From NCBI GenBank assembly GCA_030533445.1, contig CM060065.1, forward strand, positions 52,901,964 to 52,965,963: 64,000 nucleotides of DNA, written 5' to 3'. Both the position numbers and the translations under genes were made by a program. This document shows positions 9,096-18,483 of this stretch, in pieces (position 1 is the stretch's first letter; each line of letters opens with the position of its first letter). The notes below the pieces were generated by a model. It saw only the letters and a list, made by a program, of their open reading frames with translations, was not told where the DNA came from and searched no databases. The stretch comes from Cyprinodon diabolis. Lineage: Eukaryota > Chordata > Actinopteri > Cyprinodontiformes > Cyprinodontidae.

Positions 9096-9889
9096 TGTCA
9101 TGATTTGGTTTAGGTTAAACCCACATGCAGAACACAAACGGAGGCTGAGTAAAAGTTTAACAGAGTTTATTGAATATGTTTTGACACAAAGACAAGAACT
9201 GGATCAGGTACTGGTCCGGGTTGGGTTCACTGATGTCTGCAGAGATGGACAGTTTGATTAGCCAGGCAGTCAGATGATTAATTGAGTCTTTAAGAAAATT
9301 CAGAGTCTACCTTGAAGGAGTCCAGGCTTAACTTGTGAGAGAGGGAATCGTTGGGTCCAGAGACTGTTGGTTCAGCAGAGTACACAAGCAGCAGCAGCGT
9401 CTAGCTTCTGACTTTGAATGGCAGACCTTGATCAGAGTTTCCAGCTCTTCTCTGAGAGCAGCAGGAGGAATCCAGACTGGAATCTTCAAGTTTGGCTCAC
9501 CAGGGCTGGAAGGCAGGTTAAGCTCACCCAGAGCTTCAGATTTGAGACAGGTTTCCTGTGAGCAAAGACAGAGGTGGGTTAGAATCAGTTTCTCACTTGA
9601 GATGACTTAGATTCTTTCTGGTAACAGAGGCTCAGGTTGCTAACCAAACTAAGGTCAACACTGCGGCGTCGAAGGAAGGCCTGGCAGGTACTTATGTAGG
9701 GAGGGTTCCTGATGAGCAGACGAGCTCCAGGTGTGCTGGAGGGCTCCAGCCCAGGAGACCCACGGCGCACTCTGCTGGTGGAAGGTGGTACATCCCCAGA
9801 TCCCAACAGTAACCCAGTCCCTAACAGAAAACAAAAAACAGAAGAGGATCCTCGGCGCCCTCTGGTGGGCAAGCCTCAGGATCCCAACA
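9096..9889 (-). repeat. 5' LTR of the gag-only element
   Basis: A 794-bp LTR beginning TGTTGGGATC and ending CATGACA on the minus strand. From the transcription start side it contains a CTCF-like core (9856-9868), a TATA-like TACATAAG (9698-9691), a predicted start at GCCGCAGTGTT (9667), and AATAAA (9171-9166). The start codon of gag overlaps its final bases. Confidence 0.93.
9856..9868 (-). promoter_or_regulatory. CTCF-core-like motif in 5' LTR
   Basis: Minus strand CCACCAGAGGGCG, a 13/13 match to consensus CCASYAGRKGGCR, near the 5' tip of U3. Confidence 0.5.
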
Positions 9890-10009
9890 TAAAGTGCCTT
9901 TAGGTGACATGTGTTGTGAATTTGCGTTATAGAAATAAACTGAATTTTATTGATTTGAATTTGGGAAAAGTGTTTTCATTCAACTCATAAATTAAAACCA
10001 ACCTTAAAG
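9890..10009 (+). repeat. Right half of the interrupted L2-type LINE tail
   Basis: Begins with the TAAAG duplication and continues the tail motif (GTGCCTTTAGGTGACATGTG, then TTGCGTTATAGAAATAAACTG) that was cut by the LTR insertion. Confidence 0.8.
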
Positions 10010-10014
10010 GTATA

Positions 10015-10356
10015 GTGGAGGATGTTCTTTTTCTGGGTGGACCATCAAAATAATTGGTCCTCCTAACTGTCAATCATACTTGTGATATGATTAGCTAAGC
10101 TTTCCCCATTTTCACTTACCGGTTGTGAACCTGACAAAGTGGAAAAATTGCAAATATGTATGAAGTATGAAGGACGCAAACAGCAACTTTAACCAGAGCG
10201 TGCACGAGGAGAAATGGGCTCGTGCACGCTCTGTTTAAAAGTTGAACATGCGTCCCCTCTCGGCAGCGGCTACAGGATTGTGCATGAGGTTTTTTGTTTG
10301 TTTTTTTAAAGTGGAGAGGGCGAATCTTTTCTAAAATTCATGAAAATCCTCCACTG
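10015..10356. mobile_element. MITE with GTATAGTGGAGGAT inverted ends
   Basis: The left end GTATAGTGGAGGAT and right end ATCCTCCACTGTAC are imperfect inverted repeats. TTAAAG occurs at or one base from both flanks, a possible target duplication. A strong internal hairpin sits at 10195-10232. There is no ORF. Superfamily not assigned (hAT-like is possible). Confidence 0.55.
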
Positions 10357-10856
10357 TACATTAAAGAATGATTTTAGGATATTCTTTGATCCAAAATTGA
10401 AAACTCTCTCTCATGTTCCTCCTTGAAATTCCCTGCATTGTTCTTCCTTCTTTAGACATATCACATTTCAAACTCAACCAATTGCTGAGTTGGGTGGGCT
10501 TTACAAAATTCCCAAAAAAAAAGTTTTAAAAAAAACTGGACTTGTTATCCATGTTAGAAGAGGTTTTGCTTCCCATCCAGAATTTTTCTCAATTCAAAAT
10601 GTCTGAAGTAGCATCGAGTTCCAGGCTTTATAGGGTTGTTAAGCCAGGCTAACAACGACCCTAACGACTCCCCATTACCCAGGGGTGGACCTGTGTTTGA
10701 TTCAACTAGCATGTTTTCTAAGCCATAACACGGCTGTTGCTGCGCTAATCTATAAGACCTGGAGCTCCACGCTCCAATTGAAAAAGCTTTCTGGGAGGGA
10801 AGTGAAATGTCTTCAGGCTGGGAAAACCAAGTCTAGTGGTTTGTTTCTAACTCTGT
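10357..10856. other. Unassigned repeat-like stretch
   Basis: No gene seen. The segment around 10550-10690 (TTTTGCTTCCCATCCAGAA...AGCCAGGCTAACAACGAC) is related to 37770-37870, so it is part of a dispersed repeat of unknown class. Confidence 0.4.
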
Positions 10857-11945
10857 TTGGAACTTCCTGTTAAATCTAGAATAGAATTTAAAATCCTCCT
10901 TCTCACATATAAAGCCTTAAATGGCCAAGCTCCATCTGATATCAGAGATCTGATTGTTCCTTATGTTCCTAACAGAGCACTTCGCTCTCAATCTGCAGGT
11001 TTACTAGTGGTTCCTAGAATTTCTAAAAGTAGAATGGGAGGCAGATCTTTTAGTTATCAGGCTCCTCTAGAACTAAATAGTTTTAATTTTAGAATAATTA
11101 AACTTTCTAAGCAAGGCTAAAACTTTCCTTTTTGATAAAGCTTCTAGTTAGAGTGGCTCAGGTTATCCTGATCTATCTCTATAGTTCTGCTGCTATAGGC
11201 TTAGACTGCTGGAGGACATGGGACCCCTTTTTCATCATTCTGCTTTATTTAATTTCTATTCTACATTTATGCATTAGTTACTCAACCCAATTTTATCTTA
11301 TTTCTGCTTTTCCTGTCATATTAGCTTTTTTACAGGGCTGCTGCTTCTATTATAGAATATAAAATTAGGCCCATTTTCCAGCCTTTAGTCCTGTTTCTCT
11401 GTTAGACATAGCTATAAGCTCAGCTTTTACTGTTACTAACTATATGCGCTCTCTTTCATCCTTTTCGACATAAAATAACTGACTCAGAAGTTGTCTGCTC
11501 AGATATTTCTTTCATAGACAGAGCCACCTATGGAGATGGTTTACAGTTACCTTCTCTAAAATAGAAAGTATTTATGGATGAGTGCTTCTCAATTGCTTTT
11601 GTGTGTCTGCTTCTCTCTTCTCGAATCTCCTAGTCGGCCTCAGCAGAAGGCTGCTGACAATGTTCTGCTGGAGGTTTCTTCCTGCTAGAAGGGAGTTTTT
11701 CCTCCCCACTTTCGCCGTATGCATACTAGGTATGAGGGATTGCTGTAGAATTAACAACACAATGAAAGTGAATATGTATTGTAGCTAAATGCTCATCCAG
11801 AAGGAGTAAAGGGATGCATTCAGCTGGTTTCCCTTAGAAAACTTTTAACTAATAGGAACATATGATCAGATTGAAATGATTAAAGTGCCTTGGGATGACA
11901 TGTTATAAATTGGCGTGATTAAAATAAGCTGAAACTGAATTGAAT
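10857..11945 (+). pseudogene. 5'-truncated L2-type LINE, 3' part
   Basis: Plus-strand frame 10857-11120 encodes the C-terminal end of LINE ORF2 (LPVKSRIEFKILLLTYKALN..., ALRSQSAGLLVVPRISKSRM), closely matching the minus-strand LINE at 17.6-22.5 kb. It is broken at about 11075 by a deletion. The rest is the 3' untranslated region (GGAGGTTTCTTCCTGCTAGA at about 11670) and a tail with a decayed AAGTGCCTTGGGATGACATG motif ending TGAAACTGAATTGAAT near 11940. Confidence 0.85.
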
Positions 11946-12477
11946 CATCCATCCGTCATCCCTCCATCCATCATCCAACATCTATATCCTGTTATCCCTA
12001 CAGATTTGTGGCAGACATCCTGGACATCTCTCCTGTACATCACTGATCTTTACTTCAATCTGCAGACTTTTCCAGTCACTCTGCCCTTAATTTTCCTTTT
12101 TTCAGGACAATGACGTCTGTGCAGCTCTTGTTATAGATCAGTTTTTCAGATTGGTATTTAGTTTGAAACAAACTGCAGCTTATCTGCCGCTTCTCTGCTG
12201 GTTAGTTTAAAACATGTCTATAAATATCTCTGGCAGTGTGTCTGTGTTGCTACGCTGTCCTGTTAGTATTTTTCAAGTTTTCATAGCTCAGTCTGTATAT
12301 ATAGAAACTTCTCCCCTTTATCAGGACTTTTATTTCTCTGCCGTACTTGTTAATACTTGGGGCCTTCAGGTTCTCATCCAAACTCTCGTCCACATTTCAA
12401 ATATTTTGATTGTCTCTCCACAGGAAGATAAGTGCGGTCCTCCTGAGCCGCTACCATCACCATTAAATTAGACAATT
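11946..12477. other. Non-coding stretch
   Basis: Begins with CATC/CATCC microsatellite-like sequence. An open frame at 12214-12471 has no recognisable similarity and no supporting signals. Nothing else seen. Confidence 0.35.
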
Positions 12478-13175
12478 AATAACCGACTTTAATTCATTAA
12501 ATTCAATTCAGTTTATTTAAATAGAGCCTAAATTCATAACCCCCTTTAATCTCAAGGCACTTCAACCGGATCATCCAGTCAGATTGGTTAAAAGTTTTTT
12601 TACAAGGAAAACCAGCTGATTGAAACGACTCACACTAAAGGCCTGGTTATCCCCCTGCAGCAGTGGGTCGCAGTGAGCTTGATGCAGACATTTTTGATTT
12701 ATGCTCAATTTTTAGAGTAGTCTGTGCTATACGCTGTGGGTCTAGATACGGCCAAGGGGCTGAGGAAGTGGGGGCGAGTTTAGTCCGACAACGGAGGGAC
12801 ATGAGGGCCAAAAAGAGCGGGGATCCAGGTGGAAAAAGGGTCCCAGCGTTCTCGTGCACCTCGCTCTGCTAGCTGCTCCATTTTCACCAGTCGTTTTCAA
12901 CAATGGCTGTCTGCGCTCACCTACAATTTGGGAGAGGTGCAGCAGAGTGTCTGCGGAGGGGGCGGGGACGTCTTTCACTGCGACACCTACACAGACGACC
13001 TGGTTTCGAAATATTAATCAGCCTTAAGCATGCTTGTAGCGACAGTGGAGAGGAAAAGCTCCCTTTTAACAGGAAGAACCCTCCAGTTTCTCAGTGTGAG
13101 CGGCCATCTGCTGAGGCTGACTGGGGTTCAAGGAGACAGAAGCAGACACGCAGACAAATTACTGAGTTTATTTAA
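12478..13175 (-). repeat. L2-type LINE 3' end, interrupted by a MITE
   Basis: 12490-12635 and 13028-13150 together form the minus-strand 3' tail and 3'UTR of the L2-type LINE (ATTCAATTCAGTTTATTT; AGCATGCTTGTAGCGACAGT; GTGAGCGGCCATCTGCTGAG). A MITE splits it exactly at the TAA of CACACTAAGCATGC. Confidence 0.88.
12639..13024. mobile_element. PIF/Harbinger-type MITE, copy 1
   Basis: A 386-bp insertion with TAA on both sides (12636-12638, 13025-13027) and inverted ends AGGCCTGGTTAT / AGGCTGATTAAT. Uninterrupted LINE copies at 17775 and 46900 show the empty site CACACTAAGCATGC, proving a 3-bp target duplication, typical of PIF/Harbinger (TWA). No ORF; the several overlapping frames inside are spurious. 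Confidence 0.85.
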
Positions 13176-13194
13176 GACTTTTTTTATTAAAACG

Positions 13195-13434
13195 TTAAAC
13201 CAGTTCAGAAACAAGTCCAGAAATACCAGCTTGGTTAGAACTGGAAGTGTTAGAGAAGTTCTCAGGAAGTACAGAATGGAACTGACTATCTGAACTGGGA
13301 CTGACTCGTGGAGGGTTGCAGAACCAGAGGATATTCCACAGCCACTCCCTCTGTAAGCTGGTGACATTTATGTAGAGAATAAACAACACTGTTCCAAATA
13401 CTGACCCATGGGGAACACCACAGTGTCCGAGCAT
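13195..13434 (-). pseudogene. LINE reverse transcriptase fragment
   Basis: The minus-strand frame includes GVPHGSVFGTVLFILYIN, matching the conserved reverse-transcriptase block [18 protein letters not shown]. The rest is decayed. Confidence 0.75.
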
Positions 13435-13949
13435 GATTACTCATCACCCATCATCACAAATTCTTGCCTGCTTCCTAAATAGCTCTTCATCCACTCCAGA
13501 ACTATCTCCAATGCACCATAATGCTGTAATCTACAGAGTTAACATAAATTGATCAATTGTGTGAATCGCTTTATAAATCAACAAACACACCATTTGAAAA
13601 CTTATTGGTTTCTATGGAGCTGCTGATTCCATCGATTATTCCATGTATCCCTTAATCCACCATCCCTCCATCTTCCATCCATCCACTCCATCTAACACAC
13701 CTCTCTGCAGCTTATCTACTGTTACCCACTCATTACCACGTCCTGACAGTCTTGCCTACGGCCAAATTTAAATAAATTAGAAAACAATGTTAAAGGAATA
13801 AATAAATCTCATTAAAATAATGAAAATCGTTAAAATAATGAAACTCCAATTTAGCAAAACTAAACAAAAAAATTAACAAGGGTTAATGAACACAACTCTC
13901 TTCTCATAGATTTTGTTAGTTCATGACTTTGTTTGTCATTAACTAACTA
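13435..13949. other. Non-coding AT-rich stretch
   Basis: Contains CCATC-rich simple sequence near 13655-13700 and an A/T-rich block 13760-13950. No gene seen. Confidence 0.4.
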
Positions 13950-14250
13950 ATTAATCAATCTTTGATCGTCTCACTGAAACCTGGCTGCAGCAGGAGGATT
14001 TTGTTAAGATAAAATTGTTAACTCCTTCCAGGTATAAATTTTCATATGCCTAGAAATTCTGGATAAGGAAGAGGCGTAGCAACAATCTTTTAGTCTACTT
14101 TCCTGATTAGTCCAAAGGCAAAAAATAGTTATAAAATTCTTTTGAACCCTTAGTTTCCCCCATCCAAATTATAAAGCAAGAAAACAACTTATGTTTGTAT
14201 CATCCACAAGGCACTTACTCTCAATTTTTAAATCATGTTTGAGACTTACT
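13950..14250 (+). pseudogene. LINE endonuclease fragment (L2-type)
   Basis: On the plus strand one can read [13 protein letters not shown] at about 13965-14010, then decayed IPRxSGxGGGVATI- and FPHPN-like stretches interrupted by stops and shifts. They match the apurinic endonuclease domain of ORF2 in the LINE at 17.6-22.5 kb. Confidence 0.75.
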
Positions 14251-14303
14251 ATCAAATTTAGTGTTAAAGGGAAAGTTTGGTCACATCTAGAATACAAACA
14301 TCT

Positions 14304-14308
14304 GAAAG
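14304..14308. repeat. Target-site duplication GAAAG (left of solo LTR 1)
   Basis: GAAAG at 14304-14308 is repeated at 15026-15030, immediately after the LTR. Confidence 0.9.
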
Positions 14309-15025
14309 TGTTGGGATCTGGAGGTTTCTCCACTTTCTCCACCAGAGGGCGTACAAGATCTCCTGGAGCCTGAGCCGACCACACCACCTGTCTCCCATCT
14401 GCTCATCAGGAGATCTGTACTTAAGGAGGCGGAGGGCTTCACTCCAGTGCCAGAATGTTTGCCAGTAATGGTTAGCAAGCCTGAGCCCACCTGCCTGTCT
14501 GTGATCTCTGACTTTTGTGAACCAAACCTGATCCCGTTTTCTCCTCTCTGCCTCCCAGGTTGATCCTGCCTGAATACCTGAAACTCTGGAGAGTTTCTCT
14601 GCCGATGATCTGTCTGCTCGTTCTCAGTAGAACTCTGGAGAGCTGTCTCTGTAAAGTATCTGCCTGCCCGCTCTCAGAAGATTACTGGAAGGAAACTCAA
14701 TCTGAGATCTCCCTGCACTCTGTAAGCTCTGCCTCCGCCTCTGCCCTCAGCCTGCCGACAACCTCTGGACCCTCAAGGTTCCCCCCCTCTGCAGCTCTGC
14801 TCCACTCCGGAACAGGTTCTGACCTGAACACTCTCAACCTGCAAAATACCTGGACCTCCACTAATCTCTCTCTGTCCTCCTCAGCAGTGAACCCACTCGT
14901 GACCAGTCAAGTCCCCTCTTGGTTCTGATCAAATTTTGTACATTTATTGTAAATAAATCTTTGAACTTTTCTTCTTCCTCCGAGTGTTCTGCATGTGGGT
15001 TAGAAACATTAATCCGAACATGACA
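14309..15025 (+). mobile_element. Solo LTR 1, related to the gag-only element
   Basis: A 717-bp LTR, TGTTGGGATCTGGAGG...CGAACATGACA, with perfect 5-bp duplications. It contains TACTTAAGG (about 14419), a promoter-like element with a predicted start about 31 bp on (CCAGTGCCAGAATG), AATAAA at about 14950, and a CTCF-like core. It shares ends and layout with 9096-9889 but is diverged, so it belongs to a related family. Solo LTRs arise by LTR-LTR recombination. The open frame 14560-14928 is not a gene. Confidence 0.93.
14339..14351 (+). promoter_or_regulatory. CTCF-core-like motif in solo LTR 1
   Basis: CCACCAGAGGGCG, 13/13 match to CCASYAGRKGGCR. Confidence 0.5.
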
Positions 15026-15054
15026 GAAAGTACTTTAAGTATGAAATTCAAACT

Positions 15055-15096
15055 GGATTCCTGGTCTCTGTAAGCTGGATCAGAGACCAGGAATCC
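15055..15096. repeat. Perfect 16-bp inverted repeat (hairpin)
   Basis: GGATTCCTGGTCTCTG, a 10-nt loop, then its exact reverse complement CAGAGACCAGGAATCC. It lies 25 bp after the solo LTR 1 target duplication. Role unknown. Confidence 0.85.
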
Positions 15097-16500
15097 ACTT
15101 GGCCTTAGGGACCCATTAGGGGAAACAAAAGGAGGAGTTCATTTAATCTCTGCACCATCCGGTAAAACAGTAAAGCTGAGAGATAACCAGAGGCTATCAG
15201 GGAGGTCAGGAGGAGGTCCTTCCAGGTGTTTCTAACCTTTGTCTGGGGGATGGTTAAGAAGGCCGACATTGATGCAGGGTCAGATCGGAGGAGAAGTTGG
15301 TTTAATTGATTTTTGATTAAAGGTTATGCATACCTCTGCTTTATATCTGTTTTTAGCTGCATGTTCCTCCAGAAACACATCATAGTGACCCAGTCAGTCC
15401 TGGCTTGGATATCTTAGAGAATCTGTTTAGTCAGCTACAGATTAGGGTGATGGAAAGGAGGCCCTCCAAGAAGTCATCAGGATATATGTAAACAGCAACT
15501 CTAAGAAGGATTGGATCACTGTGATTCGATTCCCTACACGTTATCTCTATGCCAATTTACGACAGATATCGCCTCAAGGCACTTTACCACAAAGCGGATC
15601 TGATGTACAGAAAAAGAAAATCAATGAAACCACTTTTAAGGTCGGATAAATCAGCTTTAGTTTCAATTCAAGCCATAATTCTTCTTAACTGTTTTATTTT
15701 TACAAGATAAGCATCTCATTTCCTGTCAGAGACACTTCTTAGTAAAATAACAGTAATCGAGAGTTATGAATATTTCTGAGTGTAGACTATAAAGAAGGAA
15801 AAAGCAGCTTGCTTGGTTTACTGCAGTCTGCTGGTTCCAGACCCCAGTAGGGAATGAGAGATCTGCATCAGACAGGAGATCAGACAATCCTGCTTCTGGT
15901 TCTTATTTGGGTGTCAAAGCAGAAAAACCTTTCTGTTTAGCAGCAATATGTAGGGGTAGGTCTCCCTTTGGGGTGTGATTACAGCAGCTTCTCATTTTGT
16001 TTTTAGCACAGCGTTTGTCATACAGCAAACTAACCTCTTTCTGACCGTATGATCGGGTTGGATTGTCTCTAAAGCGCAGTGAGATGTTGGGATATATAAA
16101 TACATATAAATACACTGGATTAAACTGAACTGAATGGAAATAAACTCAAATAAAAATTAAGCTGTGACTGAATTCATGATGCTTCTTTGTTGATATTTTT
16201 GTGAGAATAAAAAGTTTGTATAGTTTTTCTATCAACTTTATCTTTAAATGAAAATATGATTCCAAGTCTGCTGAGACTTTACACTGAAAAAACTGCTAAT
16301 CATCAACGTCTCCTCAGCACTCCCACCATCGCATTCATCCAGATTCTCCTTCCATTCACTTGTCCTACATAAAGAATGCCCCCCCATCCTGCTTCCTAAA
16401 TATAATCGTCCCTTTATGTCTGAATATCCAACTATTGGTGTTCCTGTTCATCTTTTTCTGATCTGGACCTATTTTCCATAATATCTCATCACTCTGCAGA
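15097..16500. other. Repeat debris without genes
   Basis: Decayed LINE-tail motifs near 15540-15670 (CTCAAGGCACTTTACC) and 16060-16140 (ATATAAATAC...GAACTGAATGG). No credible coding frame. Confidence 0.45.
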
Positions 16501-17200
16501 AACAGCCTGTCTTCAGTCAGGTTGTCATGAGCGTCGCTCCTTCAGACAGACTCCTGTGAGGTGGTGGAGAGGCTTTTTACTCAAGCTTTATGTTGTTTTA
16601 CTAACAACATCAAACAGGCGGGTCATGCAAACAGACCAATATGGACGCCTGATAGTCCAACAATAGTCTTATAATTTCCCTAAAGAGCTTTTTCACAGAT
16701 TTGGACTTACTCAGCGGGAGGCCTGAACATCAACCTGAGCTCTTCTAGTCCTGCAGTTGCATCAAGCATCATGACGAAGATCAACAAGGCTGCAGGTCCA
16801 GATTGTCAGGTCACACCCTTCAGGTGTTTTACTGGACATCTTCAACATGGAGTTCATCAAAGACATAATCTCCATTGACCTGGACAGCCTGCAGTTAACC
16901 CACAGGGATGTTTGCTCCACAGAGGATGCCATCCTATTAGCAATAACCTGACAATGACTTTTCTACAGCATCCTAACACCTGAGTTAGGACACTATTCAT
17001 TGACTTCAGCATAGCTTTTAACACGCTCCTTCCAGACATCCTTTATCTACATGACATTCCTCCAGGATCAGTGACGTCCGTACCAACAGTCCAACTGATC
17101 CTCAACACTGGCTGTGGTCTCTTTGACTGCTCTGCTGCCTGACAGCGCAAACATGGAGGAGAAGTCCGTGGATGACACCACCGTGGCGGTTTTCAAATAT
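16500..17200 (+). pseudogene. Decayed LINE reverse transcriptase (Rex1/Babar-like)
   Basis: Plus-strand reading in shifting frames gives KINKAAGPDC (about 16778), FIDFSIAFNTLLPDIL (about 16996-17040) and a DDTTVA-like stretch near 17170-17185. These correspond to reverse-transcriptase blocks of a LINE family different from the L2-type copies here. Multiple stops and frameshifts. Confidence 0.65.
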
Positions 17201-17308
17201 CTGACATATATTTGACATGCAAACTGGGTTAGGCTCGTCTGCCTGTGGAGCTAGTTAACAGTTACCTTTTGTTTTTCTGTTTGTTATTGTATAATGCTAC
17301 GTTCGCGC

Positions 17309-17429
17309 CACAGTAAACCTTGCAGTGTTACTAACTAAGACTTTAAGTGTAAATTTGCTCCCATTCTGACTTAGTGTGGGCCAAATGTACTCTTAAAGTG
17401 TTAGTTTAACACTGCAAGGTTTACTGTGA
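17309..17429. mobile_element. Short foldback MITE
   Basis: A 121-bp element with near-perfect inverted ends CACAGTAAACCTTGCAGTGT and its complement ending GGTTTACTGTG. The interior also has partial symmetry (AGTGTTAC.. / ..TTAACACT). Target duplication not clear. Confidence 0.7.
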
Positions 17430-18483
17430 CCGCAAGCAGCAGGAGCAGCAGAAACGCGCGTGCTGCCTCATCTTTGATGCTTGTCAAGGTTTAGTTCTGA
17501 CACGCAGCTGAAGCATCTTTGCTGCTCCAGCTGTGCGGTGGTAAAGTGGGTCTGATGCACGTTGGGCGGAGCTACTCTATCCTCTCTTTGCCTGGAACAA
17601 TGGCAGCTATATTTTCAATTCAATTCAATTCAGTTTATTTATATAGCGCCAAATTCACAACACATGTCATCTCAAGGCACTTTACAGTTCAACCAGATCA
17701 TACACTCAAATTGATACAAAGTTTTCTATCTAAGGAAAACCAGTTGATTGCATCGACTCATTGACTCAAATACAATCCCTCACACTAAGCATGCTTGTAG
17801 CGACAGTGGAGAGGAAAAACTCCCTTTTAACAGGAAGAAACCTCCAGCAGAACCAGGCTCAGTGTGAGCGGCCATCTGCCAAGGCCGACTGGGGTTCAAG
17901 GAGACAGAAGCAGAGATACAAAAAGCAGCTGTGAAAGGCGGCCCCGTCCAGGAAACACACAGCCAGGCAGACGAGCTCCAAGGCAGCTCCCATGCCAGAG
18001 GATGAAGAGAGCACATCCACCCAGCCACGGCCAGAGAAACAGGACCACACTGGAAAACAGGCCGATCTCCAACATCTACAAACAAGGGTGTTGATGGAAG
18101 CAGCACAGCTGATGTTTCTTTCCTGGATGACGTCACAGCCAAACAGGAACAGACGAGGCAAAGCTACTCTGAGGAAAAGCAGAGAGAGCAGAACGTTAGA
18201 GATTGAACAAACAGATTCTGCAGAATAGGAGAACAGAGAGAGAATGAAGCAGAATGATGAAATGGGGGTCCCTATGTCCTCCAAAAGTCTAAGCCTATAG
18301 CAGCATAACTATAGAGATAGCTCAGGATAACCTGAGCCACCCTAACTTTATACTTTATCAAAAAGGAAAGTTTTAAGCCTAGTCTTAAAAGTAGACAGAG
18401 TGTCTGCCTCACGGACTAAAACTGGTAGTTGGTTCCACAGGAGAGGAGCCTGATAACTAAAAGATCTGCCTCCCATTCTACTT

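Larger units (their letters stand above)
7878..9101 (-). pseudogene. gag-like ORF of the LTR element (one amber stop)
   Basis: Structural protein of a Ty3/gypsy-type element. The frame begins at ATG 9101-9099, inside the last bases of the 5' LTR, and runs to a stop at 7878-7880 with a single in-frame TAG at 8688-8690. Capsid-type features: a segment with SGESSECKSFLWQCKLFFEL (about residues 105-125), then LSQLSGKARKW just after the amber codon, and ALEELI/YQDHRLRAR-like gag C-terminal helices. There is no CCHC zinc knuckle. Instead the region after residue 270 has SSPVQ repeats from a 10-bp tandem array (8195-8285). No protease follows. The frame on both sides of the amber codon is the same, so this is a recent nonsense mutation. 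The end overlaps the repeat frame by 58 nt at a U_UUU_UUA heptamer. Confidence 0.8.
5027..9889 (-). mobile_element. Complete LTR retrotransposon, gag-only, Tf1/sushi-like layout
   Basis: A 4,863-bp element transcribed on the minus strand: 5' LTR 9096-9889, internal region 5824-9095, 3' LTR 5027-5823, flanked by TAAAG duplications. LTR ends on the minus strand are TGTTGGGATCCTGAG...ATCATGACA. The internal region has a gag-like frame and then a tandem-repeat frame. No protease, reverse transcriptase, RNase H or integrase is present, so it must depend on proteins supplied in trans. A purine run (GAGGGGGGG) lies next to the 3' LTR as the polypurine tract. The self-priming layout just after the 5' LTR points to the Tf1/sushi branch of Ty3/gypsy elements. 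The gag-only design resembles plant TR-GAG elements. Confidence 0.9.

Noticed and set aside
14560..14928. 122-aa Ser/Leu-rich plus-strand frame
   Set aside because: Lies wholly inside solo LTR 1, which has exact ends and target duplications.
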